Source of the DNA: Alphaproteobacteria bacterium
GTDB taxonomy: Bacteria; Pseudomonadota; Alphaproteobacteria; Rhodobacterales; Rhodobacteraceae
Direction of reading: 5' to 3'
Assembly (NCBI GenBank): GCA_030428355.1
Contig: JAUIBL010000007.1
Coordinates: 1-64,000 of the forward strand
Length of the DNA stretch: 64,000 nucleotides
The position numbers and the translations under genes are program-made. The first letter of the stretch is position 1. The number at the start of each line of letters is the position of its first letter. This document shows positions 1-7,364 of this stretch, one piece after another. Below the pieces are notes generated by a model. The model was not told the origin of the DNA and did no database searches. It saw nothing but the letters and a program-made list of their open reading frames with translations.

Positions 1-346
1 TCGATTTTCGATAAACATACCATACGAATGGTTTCTTTCAAGGCCACTCTTCTACGTTATTTGTGGTTTTTAGTCATCAGAGCGGTCATTGTTCTCGAAA
101 GGGAAAGGTCTGCTTTGTCCGCACAGCTGACGTCCATGCACAACGCAGAGAATGACCGCTTCCCGCCCTCCCTGTCGGTGCCACACTTCATGCTGCATCA
201 TGCACGAACGTCCTAGAAGGGCTGGCAGCGGTCATTAGCCGCGTTCGTTGCGAATGGCGGGAGTCGGCCGGAAACGTCTTCATCGCAAAAGACACATAGT
301 CGACCCAGGATGCCGCATAGTCGGCGACCACAGTAGACGCCGATGA
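1..346. other. No recognisable gene; flank of the prophage remnant
   Basis: I see no convincing gene here. A 62-codon open frame at 28-216 has no ribosome binding site, no recognisable motif and ordinary non-coding composition. Phage-like coding similarity begins abruptly at about 347, just after an in-frame stop at 344-346, so a deletion or rearrangement boundary probably lies near 345. Nothing like the 3' end of the tRNA-Leu gene (the expected second attachment site) is visible in this stretch. Confidence 0.4.
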
Positions 347-786
347 TGTTGCGCCCTCAACAGCGAGGGCAACAAGGTCAGGACAAAGGTCCGCCGGGCA
401 CTGCGCCAGCAGACTGGAGCGAAGGCCGGGCTGATCAGCCGCGAGACACGATCATTTCGCTCCACCTTCTTGAACCTCACCTACAAGATCGAGGCGCGGG
501 GCGACTACCTCGGGCTCTCCCACTTCAGCCCGCGCCAGTTCCAGTACGGTGTGCGTGCCAAGCCGTGGGGGCGCTTCCAAAGGTTCGAGGGCGCGTTCCT
601 CGTCGGCAGCCTCGGCAACAACGCCTTCGTCCGGGAGGGCAGTGCCCGCCTTCCAATTCAATGTTTGGCCCGTCCATACCCAAGGAGATGGTGCAGGACG
701 AGACCAAGCGCGTGTTCGAGGAAACCCAGCCCGACGTGCTCTCGGAGGCAACCCGCCAGCTGCAGCGTTTGATCGAGGAGAGCTGA
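347..786 (+). pseudogene. Broken phage minor tail protein Z (lambda gpZ-like)
   Basis: Reading from 350 in one frame gives ALNSEGNKVRTKVRRALRQQ, a long basic stretch and GVRAKPWG...FLVGSLGNNAFVREGSARLPI. From about 660 the continuation FGPSIPKEMVQDETKRVFEE lies in another frame. Together these match the layout of the prophage minor tail protein Z family: basic N-terminus, RLPI, then the FGPSIPKEM-type C-terminus. One base appears to be missing at about 658-661, and an in-frame TGA at 344-346 with no start codon shows the N-terminus is gone. The gene is therefore dead twice over. Family assignment comes from remembered motif order, not an alignment. Confidence 0.7.
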
Positions 787-1002
787 GGCGGGGCGCCACG
801 CTTGCCCCACACAGCCCCACACTTGCGCACACAGCGCCATCAAAAAGCAGGCCATACGGCCCCAATCTTGGGCTGACTGGCCCTGTGTGGCCCTCACAGC
901 GGCCCGCAGCCCCCCTCCCCTTGGGTCCCCTTCCAAAACCTCGCCTCTCGCGGGGCCGCCGCCGCGCGTCATTTGCGCGTTTTTTTTCATTTCAAAAACC
1001 CG

Positions 1003-2319
1003 ATGGAGTTTGATTTGGCCCCCCTCGATCAGCCCCCCTCCGGCCGCCTCGACGCGTCCAAGTGGCCTGCCGCCCGGACCGAAATGTGGCAGGTCTCCGA
1101 CCTCGTCCCCTACGTCCGGAACGCGCGGACCCACCCTCCCGAGCAGATCGACCAGATCGCCGCCTCGATGGAGCGGTTCGGGTTCACGATCCCGATGCTG
1201 GTGGCCGAGGACGGCACGATCATCGCGGGGCACGGCCGCCTGATGGCGGCGGCGCAGCTGGGCATGGCCGAGGTGCCGGTCATGGTTGCGCGCGGCTGGT
1301 CGGACGAGGACCGGCGGCTTTACACGCTGGCAGACAACCGACTGGCGGAGACCTCGGAGTGGGACCCGGAGACGCTTAAGATCGAGCTGGACGAGCTGGC
1401 TGCGCTGGGCGTCGAGGACGACCTTTCGATGATCGGCTTCTCGGACGAGGACCTTAAGGGCATTTTGCCGGCGGCGCTGCTTGAGACCTCCGGCGGCCTG
1501 ACGGACCCGGACGATGTTCCGGACGCCGACGAGGACGATCCCGTGTCTCGGGCTGGCGACGTTTGGCTGCTCGGTAATCACCGGATCGTCTGCGGGAGCT
1601 CAACGGACCCGGAGACGGTGGCGCTGGTCTTGGCCGGGGCGACGCCGCACCTGATGGTCACGGACCCGCCCTACGGGGTCGAGTACGATCCGGGCTGGCG
1701 CGAGAAGGCGGGCGTCGCTGGTACAGACTATGCCAAGGGCAAGGTGCTCAACGACGACAAGGCCGACTGGCGCGAGGCGTGGGCTCTGTTCCCGGGCGAC
1801 GTGGCCTACGTCTGGCACGCGGGCTTGTTCGCTGGCGTGGTGGGCGAGAGCCTGATCGCCACCAAGTTCAAACTGCGGTCGCAGATCATTTGGGATAAGG
1901 GCCAGCTGGTCCTGAGCCGCGGCGATTACCACTGGCAGCACGAGCCGTGCTGGTACGCGGTTCGCGAGGGCAAGACCGGGCATTGGGCTGGCGACCGCAA
2001 GCAGGTCACGGTCTGGCAGATCGAGAAGCCCCGCAAGAGCGAAACGGGCCACGGCACTCAGAAGCCGGTCGACTGCATGCGCATCCCGATCGAGAACAAC
2101 AGCCAGCCCGGCGACGCGGTCTACGAGCCGTTCTCGGGCTCAGGCACAACGATCATCGCGGCTGAAATGACCGGCCGCAGCTGCTACGCGGTGGAGCTGA
2201 ACCCGGCCTATGTCGATGTGGCGGTGCGCCGGTGGCAGGAGTTCACGGGCAAGGATGCGGTGCTTGAGGCAAGCGGGCAGACCTTCGAAGCGCTGACGGC
2301 GGAGCGGATCGCGGCATGA
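1003..2319 (+). CDS. ParB-domain adenine-specific DNA methyltransferase
   Basis: This 438-residue protein joins an N-terminal ParB/Srx-like nuclease-fold domain (about residues 25-120, including DGTIIAGHGRL) to a DNA methylase. The catalytic DPPY motif is at residue 221 and the SAM-binding FSGSGTT motif at about 377. The IV-before-I order is that of beta-class N6-adenine (or N4-cytosine) methylases. Proteins of this build are common orphan methylases of alphaproteobacterial phages, where they probably protect phage DNA. ATG at 1003 is used; an in-frame TTG at 973 and an ATG at 1084 are alternatives, and no strong ribosome site decides. The stop overlaps the next start by ATGA. Confidence 0.85.
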   Translation: MEFDLAPLDQPPSGRLDASKWPAARTEMWQVSDLVPYVRNARTHPPEQIDQIAASMERFGFTIPMLVAEDGTIIAGHGRLMAAAQLGMAEVPVMVARGWSDEDRRLYTLADNRLAETSEWDPETLKIELDELAALGVEDDLSMIGFSDEDLKGILPAALLETSGGLTDPDDVPDADEDDPVSRAGDVWLLGNHRIVCGSSTDPETVALVLAGATPHLMVTDPPYGVEYDPGWREKAGVAGTDYAKGKVLNDDKADWREAWALFPGDVAYVWHAGLFAGVVGESLIATKFKLRSQIIWDKGQLVLSRGDYHWQHEPCWYAVREGKTGHWAGDRKQVTVWQIEKPRKSETGHGTQKPVDCMRIPIENNSQPGDAVYEPFSGSGTTIIAAEMTGRSCYAVELNPAYVDVAVRRWQEFTGKDAVLEASGQTFEALTAERIAA

Positions 2320-2540
2320 AGCAGTCTCGCGCCATGTCGCTGATCGAGGTGACGACAAATGTGGTGGTGGGATACGTTCTGGCGGTCCTCACGCAGATGA
2401 TCGTGTTCCCTCGGTTCGGGATCGACGCTGCGTTTGCCGACCACCTGTGGATCGGCTTGGCCTTTGTCGGGGTCTCGCTGGCGCGGGGCTACCTGTTGCG
2501 CAGGCTGTTTGAGGCGGTCCGAGAGGCAGGGCAAAAGTAA
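2316..2540 (+). CDS. DUF7220-type small membrane protein
   Basis: The 74-residue product has two hydrophobic helices (about residues 9-28 and 40-57) around the segment QMIVFPRFGI, followed by a basic tail. This resembles the DUF7220 family of small phage or prophage membrane proteins, whose function is unknown. Its ATG overlaps the methylase stop by four bases, so the two are translationally coupled, and the pair is often seen together in prophages. Family naming is from memory. Confidence 0.65.
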   Translation: MKQSRAMSLIEVTTNVVVGYVLAVLTQMIVFPRFGIDAAFADHLWIGLAFVGVSLARGYLLRRLFEAVREAGQK

Positions 2541-2557
2541 AAGCCCCCGCCGGGGGC
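2541..2557 (-). terminator. Rho-independent terminator of the minus-strand small-gene array
   Basis: GCCCCC at 2543-2548 and GGGGGC at 2552-2557 form a six-pair stem with a three-base loop. Read on the minus strand the stem is followed by TTTTACTTTTG, as expected for an intrinsic terminator downstream of the gene ending at 2578. Confidence 0.6.
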
Positions 2558-2577
2558 AAACCGGCAGGGGCTGAGCT

Positions 2578-3057
2578 TCACGAGGCAATCCGATAGACCC
2601 GGCCGCGCTCCTCCTTCTCGGAGGTGACCGTGAGGCCGAGGCGCTTCTTGAGGGCTCCGGACATGGCGCCTCGGGCGGTGTGCGGCTGCCAGCCGGTGGC
2701 CTCAACGATCTCGTTGAGTGTCGCTCCTTGGTCCCGCTTGAGCATTTCGATCAGGGCGGCCTGCTTGGTGCCTTCGCGCGGCTTACTCGTCGTGGGCTGG
2801 TCCGCGCCCACGGCCGCGATGCCTGCCTCGGTCGCGACGATAGTCACGCCGTGACCGTCTCCGGTCTCGCGCCAGACCTTTTCGCCTTTGCGGACGTCAG
2901 CTTCGACTTCTTCAACGAGGCCCTTGGCGAGCATGGCGTTGACCACCTTTGCGGCGGCTCCGCCCCGGAGGTTCGTGGGCAGCGGCAGGGCGACCCGATC
3001 CGGACGCGCGGCAGCGGCGGTGAGGATGATGGATTGTGTGTTAGTCAATGTGGTCAT
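2578..3057 (-). CDS. DUF3489 domain-containing protein
   Basis: The protein has 159 residues. The C-terminal half (about residues 90-159, KQAALIEMLKRDQGATLNEI, GWQPHTARGAMSGALKKRLG) is the DUF3489 pattern, a winged-helix-like fold found in phage and plasmid proteins. The N-terminal half resembles a second helical or HTH-like repeat. The function is unknown; DNA binding is an inference from the fold. It is the last gene of the minus-strand array, and its start overlaps the stop of the preceding gene by ATGA. Confidence 0.7.
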   Translation of the reverse strand: MTTLTNTQSIILTAAAARPDRVALPLPTNLRGGAAAKVVNAMLAKGLVEEVEADVRKGEKVWRETGDGHGVTIVATEAGIAAVGADQPTTSKPREGTKQAALIEMLKRDQGATLNEIVEATGWQPHTARGAMSGALKKRLGLTVTSEKEERGRVYRIAS

Positions 3058-3287
3058 GCTGGGCCTCCGATTTTGGCGTTGCGGTCTGCGGCTTCTTTTG
3101 CCGCGATCAACTGCGCCTCAAGATCGGCGGGAAGGCTCCCCCAATCGCTGCGCTGTTTCAGGTCGTGCCGAAGGTCGTGGTAAGCCTTTTGCGCTTTGTT
3201 GGCGCAGGCAACACCGTCCTTTGCGATCAAGCCAGCCTCAGCGCGGCGGGCAGTTACTCGTGCGGCAAGTGCGTCCATGTCGAACAT
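3054..3287 (-). CDS. Hypothetical protein, 77 aa
   Basis: A small, charged, mostly helical protein beginning MFDMDALAARVTARRAEAG. No family is recognised. It is coupled by a four-base overlap to the DUF3489 gene, which supports it being a real gene in the array. Two further shadow frames of this stretch were not accepted. Confidence 0.6.
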   Translation of the reverse strand: MFDMDALAARVTARRAEAGLIAKDGVACANKAQKAYHDLRHDLKQRSDWGSLPADLEAQLIAAKEAADRNAKIGGPA

Positions 3288-3330
3288 CGTTTATTCCCTT
3301 ATCTGGTGGTGGAGCCTGAGCCCCGTTTTG

Positions 3331-3729
3331 TTATGCGTCCTCGGTCTCGGCCAAGATCGCGAAGTGAACGACCCAGCCTTCGAGGTGCGGGAGGCCTTCG
3401 GGGATGCCGTGGCTGACTTCGGTCTGCGCGTTAATCCCGCGGCGCATCCACTTGGTGATCGTTGTGTCGAGCGCGGCCTTGGTGTTGGCCTCGCCAGAGC
3501 GCAGGGCGTCAATCACCTCGTCGGCGAAGTGGCGACCCATCTTGCTGTCGAGGAAGTCGCGGACGCCGATCATCTCGGCCTCGCCCTCGGCGTTGACTGC
3601 GTCAGCGATCAGTGTGCTGGCAAGCGTCCAAAGGTCGTCGCTGGTGCAATCGCGCTGCGGGCAGATGGTCATGGTGCCGTAAAAGCCGTGCGAGGTGTTC
3701 TGGCTGGTCAGGATCGTGCGGTTTGTCAT
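3331..3729 (-). CDS. Hypothetical phage-array protein, 132 aa
   Basis: The protein begins MTNRTILTSQNTSHGFYGTM and ends in an acidic tail. A GFYGTM-type N-terminus occurs in short hypothetical proteins of Rhodobacteraceae phages and plasmids, but I cannot name a family or function. ATG at 3729 is preceded by GGGAGAGACCCC on the minus strand. The upstream gap (3730-3814) contains copy 1 of the array hairpin. Confidence 0.6.
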   Translation of the reverse strand: MTNRTILTSQNTSHGFYGTMTICPQRDCTSDDLWTLASTLIADAVNAEGEAEMIGVRDFLDSKMGRHFADEVIDALRSGEANTKAALDTTITKWMRRGINAQTEVSHGIPEGLPHLEGWVVHFAILAETEDA

Positions 3730-3771
3730 GGGGTCTCTCCCGTGTGTTTGGCGCGCAGGATCGCGGGCCTT

Positions 3772-3808
3772 CTACCCCCTCAAGCCCGGAGGTCCCGGGC
3801 TTTTGGGG
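3772..3808 (-). repeat. Intercistronic nested hairpin, copy 1
   Basis: On the minus strand the inner stem AGCCCGG / CCGGGCT encloses a GACCT loop. An outer stem CCCC / GGGG is followed by TAGAAG. It lies between the gene ending at 3815 and the one starting at 3729. It is one of four related copies in this array; see findings. Confidence 0.7.
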
Positions 3809-3814
3809 CGCGCG

Positions 3815-4021
3815 TCATGCGGCCGTGTGGGTCTCGATGCAGATCTCCGCGAGGTAGTCACGCAGGGGTGCGTTTGCCTCGAGCTCGGCGAGCATCTCCA
3901 TGATCGGCATGTTCGCCTTCTTCGCGAACACCTCGATGGCGGTCGGCAGGGCGATCAGGGCCTCGGCGGGCATGCGCATCTGCGCTGCAATCGGGGCGAG
4001 GGCTTCAGCTGTCAGGGCCAT
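3815..4021 (-). CDS. Hypothetical protein, 68 aa
   Basis: A small helical protein, MALTAEALAPIAAQMRMPAE..., with no recognised family. AGGAGGACC lies just upstream of the ATG on the minus strand, a strong ribosome binding site that supports translation. Function is unknown. Confidence 0.55.
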   Translation of the reverse strand: MALTAEALAPIAAQMRMPAEALIALPTAIEVFAKKANMPIMEMLAELEANAPLRDYLAEICIETHTAA

Positions 4022-4116
4022 GTCAGGTCCTCCTGTCTGTGCGCCGCGGTGGGCGGGGTGCCCTTTGCGGCTTTCGGGTAGTACAATCGCTTATAATCGC
4101 GGAAAAACGTAGCAAA

Positions 4117-4151
4117 ATCAGCGCCATAAGATTGCTCTTATCGACGCTGAT
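4117..4151. terminator. Nested stem-loop, possible bidirectional terminator
   Basis: ATCAGCG (4117-4123) pairs with CGCTGAT (4145-4151), and ATAAGA (4126-4131) with TCTTAT (4136-4141). On the plus strand TTGTTCTTTT follows; on the minus strand TTTTGCT follows, with a GNRA-type GCAA loop. It would separate the minus-strand gene at 4160-4360 from the rest of the array. Confidence 0.5.
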
Positions 4152-4159
4152 TTGTTCTT

Positions 4160-4360
4160 TTACTGGACGTCGAACCAGCGCATCGCGGTCTGCAGGAGGT
4201 GGTCGTAGTCGCCAGATGTGGCCTCTGCGATGAAGGCGTCGACCTCGGGCTTTTCGAGCCCGTATTCCTGAGCAGCCTGCTTGCAAAGGCCAAGGATGAC
4301 AAAGGCGTTTCCGTTCTGGCCAGTCAGCTCGACGGTGACGTTCGGGTACTTGGGTGTCAT
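4160..4360 (-). CDS. Hypothetical protein, 66 aa
   Basis: The product begins MTPKYPNVTVELTGQNGNAF and continues VILGLCKQAAQEYG. Short proteins with this KYPNVTVxLxGxxGNAF start are widespread in phages and plasmids, with no known function. AAAGGAGACCACC precedes the ATG on the minus strand. The 4361-4414 gap upstream has a simple CCGGGGC/GCCCCGG hairpin different from the four nested copies. Confidence 0.7.
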   Translation of the reverse strand: MTPKYPNVTVELTGQNGNAFVILGLCKQAAQEYGLEKPEVDAFIAEATSGDYDHLLQTAMRWFDVQ

Positions 4361-4414
4361 GGTGGTCTCCTTTGGTTTGGTCGGTGAGGTCCGGGGCGGA
4401 GGCCCCGGCGCTGG

Positions 4415-4924
4415 TTAGCATTCGAAGGTGATGCTGCCGTCGGGCATGATCCGGCCGATGGCGTAGGTCAGGCGACTGCCAGTCTCCTCAGCCTCGGCAT
4501 TCAGCTGTTGAAGATCATCGTGCAGGCGTGTTGCGCAGTCCGTGATCTGGCTGCAGGCGCGATCCATGCTGTCGAAAATCTGGTAGCCTGTGTCGCCTTC
4601 GGGAGCCCGGCCACGCGGGTTCGTCATGCGCAGCCATGTGGCGCGGCCGTTTCCCTGCACCAGCCAGTAAGCGCGGCCATCCTCGTCGCGGGTCAGCCAA
4701 GACTTCGGGATCGCGCCGAGCGTGTAGCCGATCGGGTATCCGCGCAGCCAGACGACATTACCGGCATCGTTTTTGTTGATGGTGTCCGGCCGCTCCTCAC
4801 GGGTGGTGAGCTTGAGGATCGCGCCGTGGACGCAGATCAAGTCGCCGATCTGCAAGTCGTGGGTGGTGACGGTCTCGTAAGTGTCGCCGTCGATGGTGAT
4901 GGTGTTTTGGGGTGTCGTGGTCAC
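4415..4924 (-). CDS. Hypothetical protein, 169 aa
   Basis: The longest product of the array after the DUF3489 region. It begins with GTG as MTTTPQNTITIDGDTYETVT. The N-terminal part looks like a small beta-rich domain (DLQIGDLICVHGAILKLTTR) and the C-terminal part is helical. No family is recognised. GGAGGGCACGAAC precedes the start on the minus strand. Confidence 0.6.
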   Translation of the reverse strand: MTTTPQNTITIDGDTYETVTTHDLQIGDLICVHGAILKLTTREERPDTINKNDAGNVVWLRGYPIGYTLGAIPKSWLTRDEDGRAYWLVQGNGRATWLRMTNPRGRAPEGDTGYQIFDSMDRACSQITDCATRLHDDLQQLNAEAEETGSRLTYAIGRIMPDGSITFEC

Positions 4925-4967
4925 GTTCGTGCCCTCCGTTTCGCTGGCCCCGCGGTGGCGGGGCCTC

Positions 4968-5005
4968 CTACCACCTCGAGCCCGGGCGTGCCGGGCTGTC
5001 GGTGG
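4968..5005 (-). repeat. Intercistronic nested hairpin, copy 2
   Basis: The inner stem AGCCCGG / CCGGGCT (4979-4985 with 4991-4997) matches the other copies. The outer stem is ACCACC / GGTGGT, where copy 4 has ACCCCC / GGGGGT, so both sides changed together. TAGGAG follows on the minus strand. It lies between the genes ending at 5019 and starting at 4924. Confidence 0.75.
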
Positions 5006-5018
5006 TGCGAAGGGCTGA

Positions 5019-5285
5019 TTACTGCGGCTCGTTGTTCCACATCGGGCTGTGGCCTTTGTCCTTCGCGTGGGCGATGGCCTCCTCGACCGTTTCGAAGCTG
5101 GGGAATTTCCACATCATGCTTTCATCGGTCTCGGGGTCGCGGAAAGATCGGCATCCAAGGATGGCGGCACGATCCGCCGGGACCTTCTCGCCGAGGTCGG
5201 TCGGGATGGCGCCGACATAGCCGAAGCGGCCCGACGGGAATTCGATGATGTGGAGGCTTACGTTTGCGCCGGTGATACCAAGCAT
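5019..5285 (-). CDS. Hypothetical protein, 88 aa
   Basis: The product begins MLGITGANVSLHIIEFPSGR and contains FGYVGAIPTDLGE and a C-terminal helix FETVEEAIAHAKDKG. No family is recognised. GGAGAGAGCC precedes the ATG on the minus strand. Array hairpins lie on both sides, at 4968-5005 and 5328-5364. Confidence 0.6.
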   Translation of the reverse strand: MLGITGANVSLHIIEFPSGRFGYVGAIPTDLGEKVPADRAAILGCRSFRDPETDESMMWKFPSFETVEEAIAHAKDKGHSPMWNNEPQ

Positions 5286-5327
5286 GGCTCTCTCCTTGAT
5301 CCTGCCTCGCGCTCGGTGCGCGGGCTT

Positions 5328-5364
5328 CTACCCCCTCAAGCCCGGCTGGGCCGGGCTGTCGGGT
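5328..5364 (-). repeat. Intercistronic nested hairpin, copy 3
   Basis: On the minus strand ACCC GAC, then AGCCCGG CCCAG CCGGGCT, TGA, GGGGGT and AGAAG. The inner stem is identical to the other copies; the outer stem is shorter, about four pairs with a slip. It sits between the genes ending at 5378 and starting at 5285. Confidence 0.65.
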
Positions 5365-5377
5365 GCGCGGGGCGCGA

Positions 5378-5599
5378 TTAGGACCATGCAAACTCGATGC
5401 TGGCGAAGTCCTCTTTCTCGAAACCCTCTGCCTCGAAGGCCTCGAAGATTTCCTGCGGGGTGCGCTCTGTGTCGAAGTAAAAGCCACCAAGCAGGCGTTG
5501 GGCGGTCTTGGCCTCGGTCTCCAAAAGGATGATGCCAAGGGCGCGATCAACACTCTCGTGTGCGGTGCGCGGGTTCTCAAAGCGAATGGTCACTTGCAT
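5378..5599 (-). CDS. Hypothetical protein, 73 aa
   Basis: The product begins MQVTIRFENPRTAHESVDRA and ends GFEKEDFASIEFAWS. It alternates beta-like and helical segments. No family is recognised. AGGAGACAACGAC precedes the ATG on the minus strand, and hairpin copies 3 and 4 flank the gene. Confidence 0.6.
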   Translation of the reverse strand: MQVTIRFENPRTAHESVDRALGIILLETEAKTAQRLLGGFYFDTERTPQEIFEAFEAEGFEKEDFASIEFAWS

Positions 5600-5641
5600 G
5601 TCGTTGTCTCCTGTGTGGCTGCCGCGTCCGTCGCGGCGCTG

Positions 5642-5680
5642 CTACCCCCGCGAGCCCGGAGGTCCCGGGCTGTTGGGGGT
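5642..5680 (-). repeat. Intercistronic nested hairpin, copy 4
   Basis: This is the most complete copy. Outer ACCCCC / GGGGGT gives six pairs, inner AGCCCGG / CCGGGCT gives seven, and the loop is GACCT as in copy 1. TAGCAG follows on the minus strand. It lies between the genes ending at 5688 and starting at 5599. Confidence 0.75.
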
Positions 5681-5687
5681 GCGCGCA

Positions 5688-5891
5688 TCAGTTCAAAGGC
5701 TCGAGGTGCATCCCGTCGGCGCGCAGGGTGGCGATGTCGCGGTCACCGGCCGGGCCGAAGCCATACCAGCGGTCATGGCCGGCGGCGTGGTCGACGGCGA
5801 ACATCCATTCGACGCCGCCTTGGTCTGCGTCCCGAAAGTACCGTGTGCGGGCTCCAATGCGGTTTGCGCCGTTGTCGGTAAAGATGGTCAT
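5688..5891 (-). CDS. Hypothetical protein, 67 aa; first gene of the array
   Basis: The product begins MTIFTDNGANRIGARTRYFR and includes AGHDRWYGFGPAGDRDIATL. No family is recognised. A strong ribosome site (AAAAGGAGGGTTTCAC on the minus strand) precedes the ATG. The 5892-6038 gap upstream is AT-rich for this window and is the likely promoter region of both the array and the divergent terminase genes. Confidence 0.6.
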   Translation of the reverse strand: MTIFTDNGANRIGARTRYFRDADQGGVEWMFAVDHAAGHDRWYGFGPAGDRDIATLRADGMHLEPLN

Positions 5892-6038
5892 GTGAAACCC
5901 TCCTTTTCGGTTTTGTGCTTACACTTTGGCTTGTATAAGCGCCGCTATCCAGCAAATTCCGTTTAATTTCAGTGCTTTATGAGCTGAAACTGAGCAATAA
6001 AACGATCAATTTTGCCAAATAAGGGCGGAGGTTTGGGT

Positions 6039-6542
6039 ATGGCGGCAGAAGGCGAACGACAGAGGGGCTCGGTGCTCAGCTTGGCGCAGGTCTCGAGCTT
6101 GACCGGGCGCAGCAATCAATGGGTGCTGCAGCTCGCGAAGGCGGGGTTCTTGCCGAAAGAGGGGCACGGGAAATATCCGCTGGTCGGCCTTATCCGCGGC
6201 ATCATCGCCTATTACGAGGACCTACAATCCAAGAACAGCAAGTCGGCTGCAGCAAGCCGCGCGACGGATGCTCGGACCCGAGAAATCGAGCTCCGGATCA
6301 AGGAGCGCAGTCGAGAATTGATCGCGCTTGAGGACGCCCGAGCGGAGCTCGCGGATTGGTCTGCCGCAGTCAGAGCGGAGTTTCAGGGCATCCCCGCCCG
6401 GTACACCCGAGACATGGCGGAGCGCCGGAGGCTTGAGCAGGAAATAGATGGCGCACTCGAACGACTATCTCGACGGACCAGCGAAGCGGAGCGGGCTCTC
6501 GCAGCTGGTGAAGGAGCTGTTCCGGCCGAGCCAGAAGCGTGA
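6039..6542 (+). CDS. Phage terminase small subunit (Nu1-like)
   Basis: The 167-residue protein begins with a winged-helix/MerR-like DNA-recognition region (about residues 10-55: LSLAQVSSLTGRSNQWVLQL, AGFLPKEGHGKYPLVGLIRG). A long charged coiled-coil stretch follows. This is the build of Nu1-type terminase small subunits, which bind cos DNA and recruit the large subunit. ATG at 6039 is chosen because GGGCGGAGG lies eight bases upstream; a TTG at 6012 is in frame. It overlaps the large-subunit gene by 95 bases. Confidence 0.75.
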   Translation: MAAEGERQRGSVLSLAQVSSLTGRSNQWVLQLAKAGFLPKEGHGKYPLVGLIRGIIAYYEDLQSKNSKSAAASRATDARTREIELRIKERSRELIALEDARAELADWSAAVRAEFQGIPARYTRDMAERRRLEQEIDGALERLSRRTSEAERALAAGEGAVPAEPEA

Positions 6543-6957
6543 CCCGGCGGCATGGGCAGCCGAGCATCGAGTGTATCCTGAAACCGCCGGCATCCCCGGT
6601 CCCCGGAACCCGTGGCTGACGCCCTACATGATCCCGTGGTCGTCGGCGGCGCACAACGGCGGATACCGTCGGGTGGTGGCGGTGACCTCGGCACAGTCGG
6701 GCAAGACCGACAGCATGCTGGACATCATCGGCGCGCGTCTCGACCAGCGCCCGGCGCCGATAATCTACGTCGGGCCGACAAAGGACTTCCTGACCGACCA
6801 GTTCGAGCCCCGGCTGATGGGGCTGCTCGACGAGGCGGAGATGCTGCGGAACAAGGTGGTCAGCGGCCGGTGGATGAAAGGAATCCCGCTTTTTTTTGCG
6901 AAGCAACGTTCTCGTCGGGTCAAATTGAGGCGCCGCACTTTTGCAGACTTGTACTGA
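6448..6957 (+). pseudogene. Truncated phage terminase large subunit (GpA-like)
   Basis: The N-terminal 146 residues look like a GpA packaging ATPase: MAHSNDYLDGPAKR, the region around residues 35-70, a Walker A-like TSAQSGKTDSM at 80-90 and IIYVGPTKDF after it. At about 6885 (GGRWMKG) the reading leaves the family and ends in an unrelated basic tail at 6957. Normal GpA proteins run to roughly 600-700 residues, so Walker B, the rest of the motor and the nuclease are missing. The break coincides with a sharp change of sequence character, suggesting deletion or insertion. No packaging function is expected. Confidence 0.75.
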
Positions 6958-7076
6958 GTGGCCATTTGTCACCCACCATTGCAGCGCCTTAATGAAACTA
7001 TACAAATGCAAAGAATAGGTCGCAGCTCGCGTCACGCGCGGCATCCTAGACCTGCCAAGCCCGATTGCCGCCTTAC
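6885..7076. other. Rearrangement junction, non-coding
   Basis: From the T8 run at 6890-6897 onward the sequence shares nothing with the terminase and is less GC-rich than its surroundings (GAAACTATACAAATGCAAAG). It could be the end of a lost insertion sequence or a deletion scar, but I see no transposase and no clear terminal inverted repeat. I see no gene in it. Confidence 0.4.
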
Positions 7077-7364
7077 CTACAAGTCCGAGACACCACCATC
7101 GTCTTCGCAGGTGCTATCTACTGTTCCCGCCGCACCGGCCATCGCGGTGTCGGAGGCGCCTTTGTACACGATCCGGACCTCTTTGACCGACTTCTTGCCG
7201 CAAGCAGCACACCGGGCTTTTTCGACCACGTCGCTGACATTCGCGCTGTGACCGAGTCGACCAATCGCGTCGGCGACGGAAACCTCTGCCCCGCGCCCGC
7301 ACGCGCATTCGAGATACAGGTGGTGCGACTGGATCGTCGCCAGCAGGGTCGTCGGGCGTTTCAT
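7077..7364 (-). CDS. Small zinc-ribbon-like protein, 95 aa
   Basis: The protein has a CxC at residues 20-22 (LYLECACGRG) and a CxxC at 52-55 (ARCAACGKKSV), spaced like a zinc ribbon. A disordered, acidic tail follows. The start overlaps the stop of the ribbon-helix-helix gene by ATGA, so the two are probably co-transcribed and controlled together. Function is unknown; a nucleic-acid-binding role is an inference. Confidence 0.6.
   Translation of the reverse strand: MKRPTTLLATIQSHHLYLECACGRGAEVSVADAIGRLGHSANVSDVVEKARCAACGKKSVKEVRIVYKGASDTAMAGAAGTVDSTCEDDGGVSDL

Noticed and set aside
2578..5891. CRISPR array
   Set aside because: The repeats in this stretch are hairpins between coding genes at irregular spacing, with no unique spacers of uniform length and no cas gene.
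6885..7040. Insertion-sequence end
   Set aside because: The change of sequence suggests it, but there is no transposase fragment, no paired inverted repeat and no target duplication that I can see.
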